This document shows, one piece after another, positions 52,643-61,750 of a DNA stretch of 64,000 bases. The position numbers and the translations under genes are program-made. The notes beneath the pieces were generated by a model that worked only from the letters and a program-made list of their open reading frames with translations, did no database searches and was not told the origin of the DNA. The DNA comes from Comamonadaceae bacterium (lineage in GTDB: Bacteria > Pseudomonadota > Gammaproteobacteria > Burkholderiales > Burkholderiaceae_C), in NCBI GenBank assembly GCA_021299875.1, contig JAJTEW010000006.1, positions 62,001-126,000 of the forward strand, in the 5' to 3' direction. The first letter of the stretch is position 1. Each line of letters begins with the position of its first letter.

Positions 52643-52825
52643 CGTCAATTATGCACAGATGGACTGGCCAACCAGACCCCATTCAATCGGGCCATGGCAC
52701 CAAGCCTTACCAAGAACACGGTACAGGTCTACCGGCTTTGCTGGATGGACCCAGGCCGAGGTGGTGCCTAGCATGGACAAGACCACGGCCACCGGTCCGG
52801 GCGTGTGCATCAACAGGAGAACCCG

Positions 52826-54001
52826 ATGGTTTCAGAGCTCAATGGGGACAAGAATGAAACCGTTTTGGTGCGTACGGACGACAACTGGCGGCGCGCCTGC
52901 GAGTTGCTGGCCACGGCCGACATTCGGGTCGGAGGCAGCAGGCCTTGGGACATGCGGGTGCACCACCCTGGCACCTTTGACCGCATCTTGACGTGCGGCA
53001 GTTTGGGCTTGGGCGAAAGTTACATGGATGGCTGGTGGGACTGCGACCAAGTGGACGAGTTCATCACCCGGATTTTGCGGGCGCGCTTGGACGAGCAGGT
53101 AGGCCGGGCCGGGTGGCTGTGGGCGTCGCTCAAGGCGAGATTGACCAACTTACAGTCGCAGCACCGCGCCTGGCAAGTGGGCGAGCTGCATTACGACCTG
53201 GGCAACGATTTGTACGAAGCCATGCTCGACCCGTCCATGGCCTACAGCTGTGGCTATTGGCCCGCTGCCCCAACCCTGGCGCAGGCGCAAGAGGCCAAGT
53301 TGGATTTGGTTTGCCAAAAGTTGCAACTCGAGCCGGGCATGACGCTGCTCGACATTGGCTGCGGCTGGGGCAGCTTGATGCTGCACGCGGCCCGGCATTA
53401 CCGGGTGCAGTGTGTGGGACTGACCATCTCCAAAGAGCAAGTCCGGCTGGGCACAGAAAAAGCGCAGGGTTGGCCGGTGCGTTTTCAGTTGGCCGATTAC
53501 CGCCAGTTCAATCTCGAGGGTCAGCAGCGCTTTGACCGTGTGGCCTCGATCGGCATGTTTGAGCACGTGGGCCACAAAAACTACCGTGCGTTCTTCGACA
53601 TGGCCCGTCGCAGCCTGCGGGGCGATGGTTTGTTTTTGCTGCACACCATCGGCAAAAACCGGGCCGGTGCGAGCATTGACCCGTGGATTGAAAAATACAT
53701 TTTTCCCAACGGCACGCTGCCCTCGGCCTCTGAGATCGCTGATCACAGCGAAGCCGACTTCGTCATGGAGGACTGGCACAACTTGGGCGTGGACTACGAC
53801 AAGACGCTGATGGCTTGGCATGCGCGCTTTGAAGCGGCTTGGCCTTCACTCAAGGACCGCTATGGCGAGCGCTTTTACCGCATGTGGCGCTATTACCTGC
53901 TGTGCTGCGCGGGCACCTTTAGGGCCCGCGACAACCAGTTGTGGCAGGTGGTGCTGTCGCCCAGTGGGCGGGCAGGGGGTTACCGCAGACCGCTGATGTA
54001 A
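52826..54001 (+). CDS. cfa: cyclopropane-fatty-acyl-phospholipid synthase
   Basis: A 391-residue SAM-dependent enzyme that methylenates unsaturated phospholipid acyl chains, protecting the membrane in acid or stationary phase. It has GLGESYMDGWWDCDQVDEF in the N-terminal lipid-binding part, HYDLGNDLYEAMLDPSMAYSC, the SAM site LLDIGCGWGSLMLHAA, and the active-site regions FEHVGHKNYRAFF and YIFPNGTLPS. AGGAGAACCCG before ATG 52826 fixes the start. Length agrees with E. coli Cfa (382). Confidence 0.97.
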   Translation: MVSELNGDKNETVLVRTDDNWRRACELLATADIRVGGSRPWDMRVHHPGTFDRILTCGSLGLGESYMDGWWDCDQVDEFITRILRARLDEQVGRAGWLWASLKARLTNLQSQHRAWQVGELHYDLGNDLYEAMLDPSMAYSCGYWPAAPTLAQAQEAKLDLVCQKLQLEPGMTLLDIGCGWGSLMLHAARHYRVQCVGLTISKEQVRLGTEKAQGWPVRFQLADYRQFNLEGQQRFDRVASIGMFEHVGHKNYRAFFDMARRSLRGDGLFLLHTIGKNRAGASIDPWIEKYIFPNGTLPSASEIADHSEADFVMEDWHNLGVDYDKTLMAWHARFEAAWPSLKDRYGERFYRMWRYYLLCCAGTFRARDNQLWQVVLSPSGRAGGYRRPLM

Positions 54002-54084
54002 GCGTTCTTTGCTGAATGTTCACGGGGTTTACAAACGTGCTCCAATGCGCGGGTCCCTTTTTTGGCCTTGCGCCCAGTCCCCCC

Positions 54085-54525
54085 ATGTCCAGCCCGTCTT
54101 CTGCTCTTGCCTCTGTTTCCCCGTCCGAAGTCTGGCCCCTGTCGGCCAGGTGGTTTTTGGCGGTGGGGGCCATCAGCGCTTGCGCCAGTGTGGTGTTCAG
54201 CGCTGCGTTTGCGCATCTGCCGGTGTTTGCCGGGGGCGTGCCCACGGCGGTGCAAACCGCTTTGAGCCAGCAACAATTTCATGCGCTGGGTTTGGTGCTC
54301 ACGGGGTTGGCGTTGCGGGTCTGCGGGTCATCGCGCTGGCTGCAGGCGGCGGGCTGGCTCATGCTGGTCGGTTTGCTCTTGTTCAGCTTGAACCTGTATG
54401 CCCGACATGTGTTCGGATGGGATGCCTTGCGTGCTTGGGTGCCTTGGGGTGGCCTGGCTTGGATTCTGGCTTGGCTGAGCTTGGCGCTGGGTTTTTTAAA
54501 GAGGTCACAGCCCCCACGGGCTTGA
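54085..54525 (+). CDS. DUF423 membrane protein
   Basis: A 146-residue small membrane protein of the DUF423 (YwdK/YgdD-like) family. It has four helices, starting with FLAVGAISACASVVFSAAFAH, then QQFHALGLVLTGLALRV, LQAAGWLMLVGLLLFSLNLY and WGGLAWILAWLSLALGF. The conserved Q(Y/F)H in the second helix and the SLY-like motif in the third are present (QQQFHALGLV, LFSLNLYA). No function is known. ATG 54085 begins MSSPSSALA. Confidence 0.85.
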   Translation: MSSPSSALASVSPSEVWPLSARWFLAVGAISACASVVFSAAFAHLPVFAGGVPTAVQTALSQQQFHALGLVLTGLALRVCGSSRWLQAAGWLMLVGLLLFSLNLYARHVFGWDALRAWVPWGGLAWILAWLSLALGFLKRSQPPRA

Positions 54526-54571
54526 TTTGCCCCATCAAAACGGTCCGCCCCAAGCAGGAATGGTTGGGTCT

Positions 54572-54633
54572 AAAGGTTTTGCCTATCGGGGCCATAAAAA
54601 CTACTCATGAGTAGAAACCCTAGGTTGTATTAT
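54572..54633 (+). promoter_or_regulatory. possible OxyR site and -10 element for ahpC
   Basis: AAAG-N7-CTAT-N7-ATAA-N7-TCAT (54572-54608) follows the OxyR spacing (ATAG/CTAT tetramers every 11 bp) with 12 of 16 core bases matching. It ends over the position expected for the -35 of a TATTAT -10 element at 54628-54633, the arrangement normal for OxyR-activated genes. A perfect palindrome CTACTCATGAGTAG (54601-54614) overlaps it, and AATGAG-TTAG-CTCATT lies at 54644-54659. No oxyR gene is in the window. Confidence 0.45.
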
Positions 54634-54693
54634 GATTGCGACCAATGAGTTAGCTCATTCGATAGTTTTTTTAAACCAACCACAGGAAACACC

Positions 54694-55260
54694 ATGTCCT
54701 CTTTGATCAATACCCAAGTCCAGCCTTTCAAAACCCAGGCTTTCCACAACGGCAAGTTCGTGCAAGTGTCCAACGAAACCCTCAAGGGCGAGTGGTCCGT
54801 GTTGATTTTCATGCCGGCCGCCTTCACCTTCAACTGCCCCACCGAAATCGAAGACGCGGCTGACAACTATGCAGAGTTTCAGAAAGCCGGTGCCGAGGTC
54901 TACATCGTCACCACCGACACCCACTTCTCGCACAAAGTCTGGCACGAGACATCGCCAGCGGTGGGCAAGGCCAAGTTCCCCTTGGTTGGCGACCCGGCAC
55001 ACACCCTGACTCGCGCTTTTGGCGTGCACATTGAAGAAGAAGGTCTGGCTTTGCGCGGCACCTTCATCATCAACCCCGAAGGCAAGATCAAGACCGCCGA
55101 AGTGCACTCCAACGAGATCGCACGCGACGTGTCTGAGACTCTGCGCAAGCTCAAAGCCGCTCAGTACACCGCCGCCAACCCAGGCCAAGTGTGCCCAGCC
55201 AAGTGGAAAGAAGGCGCCAAGACCTTGGCGCCTTCCATCGACCTGGTCGGCAAGATCTGA
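54694..55260 (+). CDS. ahpC: alkyl hydroperoxide reductase subunit C
   Basis: A 188-residue typical 2-Cys peroxiredoxin that reduces hydroperoxides. The peroxidatic Cys48 is in [10 protein letters not shown] and the resolving cysteine in [22 protein letters not shown] and the KFPLVGDP region are typical of the AhpC branch. The leader holds palindromes and an OxyR-like site. ahpF follows 164 bp downstream, so AhpC is reduced by AhpF. Confidence 0.98.
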   Translation: MSSLINTQVQPFKTQAFHNGKFVQVSNETLKGEWSVLIFMPAAFTFNCPTEIEDAADNYAEFQKAGAEVYIVTTDTHFSHKVWHETSPAVGKAKFPLVGDPAHTLTRAFGVHIEEEGLALRGTFIINPEGKIKTAEVHSNEIARDVSETLRKLKAAQYTAANPGQVCPAKWKEGAKTLAPSIDLVGKI

Positions 55261-55424
55261 ATCTCGGGTGCCCTGCTGGTCAGGGCGCTGAGTTCAACGC
55301 ATGCGGGCCACAAGCCTGCGTGCCTTGCGCTCAACGTATTCCCCCCAAAAAAATCCCCCTGTTCCCTGGCCTGCGCCACAAGTGCGGGTCCAAGTTCACT
55401 GCCCCCAGAAAACCGGAGATCACC

Positions 55425-57029
55425 ATGCTCGACGACACCCTCAAAGACCAACTTCAGCAATACCTGGCCTTGCTGCGTCAGCCGATTCGTTTGATCGCTT
55501 CGCTGGACGACAGCGAGACGGGCGTTGACATGAAAAACCTGTTGGAAACCATCGTGGGCCTGTCGGACCAAGTCACTTTGGACACCACGGGCCACGATGC
55601 CCGCCAGCCGTCTTTTGTGGTGGCCCGCGAAGGCCAGACCACTGGGGTGCGATTTGCAGGCTTGCCGCTCGGCCACGAATTCACCTCGCTGGTGTTGGCC
55701 CTGTTGTGGACGGGCGGTCACCCACCCAAGGTCGAGGCGGATGTCATCGACAGCATCAAGGCGCTGGAAGGCCACTTCAACTTTGAGGTCTACATGTCGC
55801 TGAGCTGCCACAACTGCCCCGACGTGGTGCAGGCCTTGTCTCTGATGGCCATCGTGAACCCGAATGTCAAAACCGTGGTGATCGAAGGCGGTGCCTTCCA
55901 GAAAGAGGTGGAAGAGCGCCAGATCATGGCGGTGCCCATGGTCTTCCTCAACGGCCAAGTGTTCGGCTCAGGCCGCATGTCGGTGGAAGAAATCGTGGCC
56001 AAACTCGACACCCACGCGGGTGAACGCAACGCGGCCAAGCTCAGCGCCAAAGACCCCTTTGACGTCTTGATCGTGGGCGGCGGTCCTGCGGGTGCTGCTG
56101 CGGCTGTCTATGCTGCGCGCAAAGGCATTCGCGTGGGCGTGGTGGCTGAGCGTTTTGGCGGCCAGACCAACGACACCATGGCCATTGAAAACTACATCTC
56201 GGTGCTGGAGACCGACGGCCCCAAGTTTGCGGCGGCTCTGGAAGCGCAAGTGCGCCACTACGAGGTGGACATCATGAACTTGCAGCGCGCCGAAAAAATC
56301 ATCCCGGCGACCGAGCCCGGTGGCCTGATCGAGGTGCAAATGGCCAACGGTGGCGCTTTGAAAGCCCGCTCGGTCATCCTCTCCACCGGGGCCCGGTGGC
56401 GCAATGTGAACGTGCCCGGTGAAGCCGAGTACAAGAACAAAGGCGTGGCGTATTGCCCGCACTGCGACGGCCCCTTGTTCAAGGGCAAACGCACGGCCGT
56501 CATTGGCGGGGGCAACTCTGGCATCGAAGCGGCGATTGACTTGGCAGGCATCGTGGCGCATGTCACGGTGTTTGAATTTGCCGACCAACTCAAGGCCGAT
56601 GCGGTGTTGGTGAGCAAGCTCAAGAGCTTGCCCAACGTGAGCATCCACACCCACGCCCAAACGACCGAAATCACGGGCGCCGAAGGCAAGGTCAATGGCA
56701 TCCGCTACAAAGACCGCACCACGGGAGACGACCATTGGGTGGAACTGGAAGGCGTGTTTGTTCAGATCGGTTTGGTGCCCAACACCGAATTCCTCAAAGG
56801 CGCTTTGGCGCTGAGCCCGTTTGGCGAGATCGTGGTGGACGCCAAGGGCCACACCAATTTGCCCGGGGTGTTCGCAGCCGGTGACTGCACCACCGTGCCG
56901 TACAAGCAGATCGTCATTGCTGCTGGCGAGGGTGCCAAAGCCGCCTTGAGCGCTTTTGACCACCTGATCCGTTTGCCTGCTTTGCCGCTGAGTGTCACCG
57001 CAACACCGGCGCACGCAGAAGCCGTTTAA
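55425..57029 (+). CDS. ahpF: alkyl hydroperoxide reductase subunit F
   Basis: A 534-residue NADH-dependent flavoprotein that reduces AhpC. The N-terminal tandem thioredoxin-like domain carries CHNC near residue 128, then the FAD motif [20 protein letters not shown], the second redox pair in [12 protein letters not shown], the NADH motif [12 protein letters not shown] and [16 protein letters not shown] 55425 follows CCGGAGATCACC. The last 15 or so residues ([12 protein letters not shown]) are a non-conserved tail. Confidence 0.97.
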   Translation: MLDDTLKDQLQQYLALLRQPIRLIASLDDSETGVDMKNLLETIVGLSDQVTLDTTGHDARQPSFVVAREGQTTGVRFAGLPLGHEFTSLVLALLWTGGHPPKVEADVIDSIKALEGHFNFEVYMSLSCHNCPDVVQALSLMAIVNPNVKTVVIEGGAFQKEVEERQIMAVPMVFLNGQVFGSGRMSVEEIVAKLDTHAGERNAAKLSAKDPFDVLIVGGGPAGAAAAVYAARKGIRVGVVAERFGGQTNDTMAIENYISVLETDGPKFAAALEAQVRHYEVDIMNLQRAEKIIPATEPGGLIEVQMANGGALKARSVILSTGARWRNVNVPGEAEYKNKGVAYCPHCDGPLFKGKRTAVIGGGNSGIEAAIDLAGIVAHVTVFEFADQLKADAVLVSKLKSLPNVSIHTHAQTTEITGAEGKVNGIRYKDRTTGDDHWVELEGVFVQIGLVPNTEFLKGALALSPFGEIVVDAKGHTNLPGVFAAGDCTTVPYKQIVIAAGEGAKAALSAFDHLIRLPALPLSVTATPAHAEAV

Positions 57030-57062
57030 GTCGGCGGTTTTTCAACCCCAAGGAGCGCTGTG

Positions 57063-57362
57063 ATGACGTGTTTTTTGATCGACCCCACCGCCAAATCCAT
57101 CACCGCTGTTCCTTGGGACGGCGGGGTTGACGCGATCCGTCAGCTGATCGGTTTTGAAACCATCGACAGCGACGAGATCGATGCGCATGGTGACCATTTG
57201 TATTTCGACGAGAAATGCTTCATCCGCCAAACACCTGGGGTGGGGCGTTTTCAGCTCGACAGCCTGGCCCCGGTGGCGGGCATGGGCTTGGTGGTGGGGG
57301 CTGGGGCATCCGCCCCGCAAGTGACGCTGCAGGCCTTGCAAGGGCGGGTCAAGTTTTTGTAA
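57063..57362 (+). CDS. small conserved hypothetical protein after ahpF
   Basis: A 99-residue soluble protein that I cannot assign. It starts MTCFLIDPTAKSITAVPWDG, has an acidic middle (DSDEIDAHGDHLYFDEKCF) and a glycine-rich hydrophobic turn (GMGLVVGAGAS). ATG 57063 lies seven bases after AGGAG, and a GTG at 57060 is an alternative. It is 33 bp downstream of ahpF and likely cotranscribed, so a link to peroxide stress is possible. Confidence 0.7.
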   Translation: MTCFLIDPTAKSITAVPWDGGVDAIRQLIGFETIDSDEIDAHGDHLYFDEKCFIRQTPGVGRFQLDSLAPVAGMGLVVGAGASAPQVTLQALQGRVKFL

Positions 57363-57387
57363 TCTGGCCCGTCTGACCGCTGGGGGC

Positions 57388-58431
57388 TTACTTGAAGCCC
57401 ACCCGGTCCAGCATCTGCTGCACCTTGATCTGGTTCATGCCCACGGCGCTGATCGGGAGCAATTCGCTTTTGAAGCTGCCGCCGGTCATGGCTTTCAGGG
57501 CCGGGTTGTCAAAGCTCACGCCTTTGGCTGCAGGCCATTCGTTGTTGCCATTGGCAAAGTGGTTTTGGGCGGCGGGGCTGGCCAAGTACTCCAAAAACTG
57601 CACCGCGTTGCCACTGTTTTTGGCGTGGCGTGCCACTGCGCCGCCGGCCACGTTCATGTGGGTTCCCCAACTGGCTTGATTGGGGAAAACGACAGCGATT
57701 TTTTCGGTCAAGGCTTTGTCAGCCGGTACGGTTGAGCGCATCAGGCGAGCCAAATAGTAGGTGTTGGTAAGAGCCACACCGCATTCGCCAGAAGCCACGC
57801 CACGGATCTGGTCAGTGTCGCCCCCTTTAGGGCTGCGGGCCATGTTGTCCACCAGCCCTTTGAGCCAGACTTCGGTTTTTTGCGGGCCCAGGTGCTCGGT
57901 CATGGCACCAAACAGGCTCAGGTTGTAGGGGTGTGAGCCGCTGCGGATGCACAAGCTGCCTTTGAATTTCGGATCGGCCAGCTTTTCATAGCTGTCCACA
58001 TCGGGTTTGCTGAACTTGAGTTTGTCGTACACGATCACGCGTGCTCGGGTGGACAGTCCAAACCAGGCCGTGCCGCCGTTGTCAGCGGGTTTCGCGCGCA
58101 AGTTGGCAGGGATGGCGTCTTGCAGGACTTTGGATTTGATGGGCAAGAAAAGACCATCGACCTCGGCACGCCACAAACGCGCCGCATCGACCAACAAGAT
58201 CACGTCAGCAGGGGAGGCGGCACCTTCGGCCTTGAGGCGGGCGAGAATACCGGCATCGTCGGCATCCACCCGGTTGATTTTGATGCCGGTGGCTTTGGTG
58301 AATTCGCTGTACATCGCCTCGTCGCTGGGGTAGTGGCGGGCCGAATAGATGTTCAGGACTTTGTCTTGGGCCATGGCTGACGCCGCAGTCATCAGGCAAG
58401 CCAAGCTCAAAATCGTTCTCGATACGTTCAT
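57388..58431 (-). CDS. ferric iron ABC transporter substrate-binding protein
   Basis: A 347-residue periplasmic Fe(III)-binding protein of the FbpA/FutA type. It has a signal peptide (ILSLACLMTAASAMAQ) and a mature start VLNIYSARHYPSDEAMYSEF. The paired tyrosines that coordinate iron are in ALTNTYYLARLM. The matching FbpB/FbpC permease and ATPase genes are not adjacent. A Fur-type box overlaps its promoter, as expected for iron-repressed uptake. ATG 58431 begins MNVSRTIL. Confidence 0.93.
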   Translation of the reverse strand: MNVSRTILSLACLMTAASAMAQDKVLNIYSARHYPSDEAMYSEFTKATGIKINRVDADDAGILARLKAEGAASPADVILLVDAARLWRAEVDGLFLPIKSKVLQDAIPANLRAKPADNGGTAWFGLSTRARVIVYDKLKFSKPDVDSYEKLADPKFKGSLCIRSGSHPYNLSLFGAMTEHLGPQKTEVWLKGLVDNMARSPKGGDTDQIRGVASGECGVALTNTYYLARLMRSTVPADKALTEKIAVVFPNQASWGTHMNVAGGAVARHAKNSGNAVQFLEYLASPAAQNHFANGNNEWPAAKGVSFDNPALKAMTGGSFKSELLPISAVGMNQIKVQQMLDRVGFK

Positions 58432-58465
58432 GGGGGACGTCATGGGTGAGTGGGGGGATGTTGGG

Positions 58466-58494
58466 ATTGTAAATCAAATGCGAATCGTTATCAA
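58466..58494 (-). promoter_or_regulatory. sigma-70 promoter overlapped by Fur-type box
   Basis: On the minus strand TTGATA (58494-58489), a 17-bp spacer and TACAAT (58471-58466) form a good promoter 35 bp before the iron-binding protein. The plus-strand segment AAATGCGAATCGTTATCAA (58476-58494) resembles the 19-bp Fur consensus and covers the -35 and spacer, so iron-loaded Fur should block it. The same box lies 17 bp before the patatin gene on the other strand. Confidence 0.8.
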
Positions 58495-58511
58495 TAAGAT
58501 TTGAGGAATAA

Positions 58512-59480
58512 ATGTTGTCAGTGCAAACAATCCATGAAAAAAATCGAGGCTGGCCTGGTTCTGGCGTGGCCGCTCTGAGGGGGCTGGGGCGTTGGAGTCT
58601 GCTGTCGCTGGTGATGGTGCTGGCCGCTTGCAGCAGTGTGCCCAGCACGCCGCCCACAGCCCCGGTCACCCCGCTTCCCAGTGTGGAGCGCAAAGAGGTG
58701 CGTCTGGGTTTGGCCTTGGGCGGTGGGGCCGCCCGGGGTTTCGCGCACGTGGGCGTGATCCAGGTGCTCGAAGAGGCCGGTCTGCGGCCGGCTTATGTGG
58801 TGGGGACTTCTGCAGGCAGTTTGGTGGCCGCTTTGTATGCCAGTGGCAAGACTCCCGCTGAGTTGGTGCGCGTGGCCGAGAGCATGCAAGAGGCCGAGAT
58901 CACCGACTGGATGCTGCCCATTTTGAACCGAGGCGCTTTGCGCGGCGAAGCCTTGGCGCGCTATGTGAACACCCAAGTTGGCGGACGAACGCTGGAGCAA
59001 ATGAGGATCCCCGTAGGCATTGTGGCCACCGACTTGGGCAATGGCGATGCCATCACATTCAGGCGCGGCAACACGGGCGCTGCGGTGCGTGCTTCAAGCG
59101 CAGTTCCGGGGGTTTTTCAGCCGGTGCGCGTGGCCGATCGTGAATACGTGGATGGCGGTCTGGTGGCCCCTGTGCCGGTCCGTCAGACCCGCGAGATGGG
59201 GGCCAACTTTGTGATCGCGGTCGACATTTCCAGCGATCCGGAGGGCAACCCGTCTGGCGACACGTTTCAGATCCTCATGCAAACCTTTGCCATCATGGGT
59301 AAAAGCATCAACCAACTGGCGCTGAAAGAAGCCGATTGGGTGGTGCGGCCCGCTTTGTCGGGCGTGAAAAGCGCCGACTTCAGCGCCCGAATGCGCTCCA
59401 TCGAGGCGGGCAGGGCGGCCATGCGTGAAGCCTTGCCGGGCCTGAAAGCGCGCTTGGCCGCCTTTGAAGCGGGGCGCTGA
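58512..59480 (+). CDS. patatin-like phospholipase, lipoprotein
   Basis: A 322-residue protein with a lipoprotein-type signal (hydrophobic SLLSLVMVLAAC, lipobox LAAC near residue 43) and a patatin domain. The oxyanion loop is ALGGGAARGFAHVGVI, the nucleophile GTSAGSLVAALYA, and the dyad aspartate DGGLVAPVPV. It probably hydrolyses lipid esters in the envelope, facing the periplasm. GAGGAATAA before ATG 58512 is a clear ribosome binding site. The Fur-type box in the shared intergenic region may affect it. Confidence 0.92.
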   Translation: MLSVQTIHEKNRGWPGSGVAALRGLGRWSLLSLVMVLAACSSVPSTPPTAPVTPLPSVERKEVRLGLALGGGAARGFAHVGVIQVLEEAGLRPAYVVGTSAGSLVAALYASGKTPAELVRVAESMQEAEITDWMLPILNRGALRGEALARYVNTQVGGRTLEQMRIPVGIVATDLGNGDAITFRRGNTGAAVRASSAVPGVFQPVRVADREYVDGGLVAPVPVRQTREMGANFVIAVDISSDPEGNPSGDTFQILMQTFAIMGKSINQLALKEADWVVRPALSGVKSADFSARMRSIEAGRAAMREALPGLKARLAAFEAGR

Positions 59481-59497
59481 AGTGGTTCGTTGAAGCA

Positions 59498-59528
59498 CAA
59501 AAAAAGGGCTGATCTGACGATCAGCCCT
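59498..59528 (-). terminator. terminator for the phasin gene
   Basis: AGGGCTGATC-TGAC-GATCAGCCCT is a perfect 10-bp stem. The run of A on its plus-strand left side is a T run on the minus strand, so it terminates the minus-strand phasin transcript about 100 bases past the stop. It lies just after the convergent patatin gene and may also stop that one weakly. Confidence 0.88.
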
Positions 59529-59625
59529 GGAAGGGATCCCTGTTTCCTAGTCGAAATTCAAAAGGACCCGAGGAGACAACTTGCAAAGAAAGGGTCAAGT
59601 CACGTGGACTTGAACAGCCCTTGAA

Positions 59626-60165
59626 TTACTTCTTCTTGGTCGCTTTGGGGGCGGCGGTGACAGACTGGGTCACTGCGGCGATGTTGGACTCGGCCATGTC
59701 GGTGGCTTGCTTGACCGCTTTTTGCACCGACTCGTAAGCGGTGTTGGCTGCGGTCACGGCACCCTTCATCATGGCCACGGCTTGCTCGGAGCCGGCCGGT
59801 GCATTTTGGGCGGCGGTCTCCACCAGGGTGGCGAACTGCTTTTGGGCAGCAGCCGATTGCGCTTCCATGGCTTTGGTGAATTCGTTGCCAGTGCCCGAAG
59901 CGATGTCATAGAGGTGACGGCTGTAGGCGGCGGTTTTTTCGGCCAAAGGCTGGAACAGGTTGGCTTGCATGGCCATCAATTCTTGGGCGTCTTTCACGCT
60001 CAAAACAGCTTGTGTGCTGTGGGCCGACTCGTCCAAGGCGGCTTTGGCTGCGCTCAGGTTGAGTTCGACCAGTTTTTCCATGCCTTCGAAGGCTTTGGCG
60101 GTCAGGCCAAACAGCGTTTCCACGTTGGCTTTGTGTGAGGCGACGATTTGTTCGGGTGTCATCAT
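59626..60165 (-). CDS. phaP: phasin family protein
   Basis: A 179-residue amphipathic helical protein that coats polyhydroxyalkanoate granules. The phasin pattern is clear: [40 protein letters not shown], and [25 protein letters not shown]. The tail is alanine/lysine-rich (APKATKKK). GGAG six bases before ATG 60165 supports the first of two adjacent ATGs. It implies PHA storage in this organism; the synthase is not in the window. Confidence 0.95.
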   Translation of the reverse strand: MMTPEQIVASHKANVETLFGLTAKAFEGMEKLVELNLSAAKAALDESAHSTQAVLSVKDAQELMAMQANLFQPLAEKTAAYSRHLYDIASGTGNEFTKAMEAQSAAAQKQFATLVETAAQNAPAGSEQAVAMMKGAVTAANTAYESVQKAVKQATDMAESNIAAVTQSVTAAPKATKKK

Positions 60166-60232
60166 GAGGGGCTCCAGATCAGGTTTGGTTTCAAGAAGAC
60201 TGCGCCGAAACTGGCCGAGGCCATACAAATTT

Positions 60233-60246
60233 GTTGCAGTGCAGCA
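60233..60246. promoter_or_regulatory. possible PhaR-type site before phasin
   Basis: GTTGCAGTGCAGCA contains the palindromic core TGCA-G-TGCA within a TGC/GCA-rich stretch, similar in character to sites bound by the PHA regulator PhaR. It lies about 70 bp upstream of the phasin start. The assignment rests on resemblance only. Confidence 0.35.
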
Positions 60247-60350
60247 TAGGGTGAATTCTAGGGTTTCTACTGGTTATGACAAGGGGATGGGCCCACACGT
60301 GGCTCAGTTTAGAGAGTGTTTTCTAGAATCGCCTTGTTTTGAATCAATCC

Positions 60351-61289
60351 ATGCACGCTTATTACGCCGACCACTTTGTCCTGCCTTTGCCCGAGGGCCA
60401 TCGTTTTCCGATGCGCAAGTACAGCCGACTGCGGGATCGCTTGACGCAAGAGTTGCCGGCCGTTGTCATGCGTGAGGCCCCGGCCGCCAGTGACGGCGAG
60501 CTGGCGCTGGTGCACACGCCCGCTTACATCCAAGGCGTGGCCTCGGGCAACTTGGAGCCAGCGGTGCAGCGCGAGATCGGTTTTCCCTGGAGTCCGGCCA
60601 TGGCCGAGCGGGCCAGGCGCTCGGTGGGCGCGACCGTGGCCGCTGCCCGTGATGCCCTGACCCAAGGTGTGGCGGGCAACTTGGCTGGTGGCACGCACCA
60701 CGCTTATGCGCACAAGGGCGGGGGATTTTGTGTGTTCAACGACATCGCGGTAACCGCCCGCCTGATGCAGGCCGAGGCCTGGCGGCACCGACGTCAGCCT
60801 TTGAAAGTCGCGGTGATTGACTTGGATGTGCACCAAGGCAATGGCACCGCCCATGTGTTTGCCAACGACCCCAGCGTGTTCACCTTGTCGATGCATGGCG
60901 AAAAAAACTTCCCCTTTCGCAAGGAACCGAGCGATCTGGATGTGGGCCTGCCGGATGGCTGTACCGACGAGCCTTATCTGGCGGCCCTCCATCAATCGCT
61001 GCAAACGCTGCTAGACCGGTTCGATCCGCAGTTGGTGATTTACCTGGCCGGAGCCGACCCGCACGAGGGTGACCGTCTGGGTCGCCTAAAATTGACGATG
61101 GACGGCATGCAGGCCCGCGACAGGGTGGTGATGGATTGGGCTTGGCAACGCAAACTGCCGGTGGTCATGTGCATGGGTGGCGGTTACGGACACGACATCG
61201 AAACCACGGTTCAAGTCCAAATGCAGACCTGGGATGTGGCTTTGGGCTACTGGCGCCTGTGGCAAGACTGGCACAATCGCGGGCGATGA
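60351..61289 (+). CDS. histone-deacetylase-fold protein (acetoin utilisation type)
   Basis: A 312-residue zinc-dependent deacetylase-fold protein. The active-site histidine pair is in AGGTHHAYAHKGGGFCVFND, the zinc ligands are in VIDLDVHQGNGTAHVF and the later aspartate in LAGADPHEGDRLGRLKLT, and MGGGYG closes the pocket. Bacterial members act on acetylated polyamines, acetoin-related proteins or protein lysines; the substrate here is unknown. ATG 60351 (MHAYYADHF) is used. Its stop overlaps the next start by 4 nt. Confidence 0.93.
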   Translation: MHAYYADHFVLPLPEGHRFPMRKYSRLRDRLTQELPAVVMREAPAASDGELALVHTPAYIQGVASGNLEPAVQREIGFPWSPAMAERARRSVGATVAAARDALTQGVAGNLAGGTHHAYAHKGGGFCVFNDIAVTARLMQAEAWRHRRQPLKVAVIDLDVHQGNGTAHVFANDPSVFTLSMHGEKNFPFRKEPSDLDVGLPDGCTDEPYLAALHQSLQTLLDRFDPQLVIYLAGADPHEGDRLGRLKLTMDGMQARDRVVMDWAWQRKLPVVMCMGGGYGHDIETTVQVQMQTWDVALGYWRLWQDWHNRGR

Positions 61290-61750
61290 ACACCCCTGCA
61301 AACGCCCCTGCAACAGTCCCCGCCAAAGCGCAGCCTGACGCGCGCAGCCGCTACAAAGCCTTTCGCGCCATCAGCACCCGCTGGATGGACAACGATGTGT
61401 ATGGCCATGTGAACAACGTGGTGTATTACAGCTGGTTCGACACGGCAGTGAACGCCACCCTGATCGAGCAGGGTGTGCTGGACATCCACACGGGCAGCAC
61501 CATCGGGCTGGTTGTGGAAACCCAGTGTTTTTACTTCGCGCCGCTGGCCTTTCCACAGACCATCGACGCAGGCATCCGCGTGGCCAAACTGGGCACCTCC
61601 AGCGTGCGCTACGAGGTGGGCCTGTTCGCGCAAGGCGAAGATTTGACGGCCGCCCGGGGCCACTTTGTGCACGTGTACGTGGACCGCGAGACCCGCCGTC
61701 CCGTGCCCCTGCCCGCCGCACTCAAAGCATTTCTGGAGACATTGACATGA
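61286..61750 (+). CDS. hotdog-fold acyl-CoA thioesterase
   Basis: A 154-residue thioesterase of the 4-hydroxybenzoyl-CoA thioesterase family. The active-site motif is STRWMDNDVYGHVNNVVYYS, carrying the catalytic Asp, followed by VETQCFYFAPLAFPQ. An alanine/proline-rich N-terminus of about 20 residues precedes the fold. ATGA overlaps at both ends couple it to the deacetylase-fold gene and to the nitroreductase. Confidence 0.92.
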   Translation: MNTPANAPATVPAKAQPDARSRYKAFRAISTRWMDNDVYGHVNNVVYYSWFDTAVNATLIEQGVLDIHTGSTIGLVVETQCFYFAPLAFPQTIDAGIRVAKLGTSSVRYEVGLFAQGEDLTAARGHFVHVYVDRETRRPVPLPAALKAFLETLT

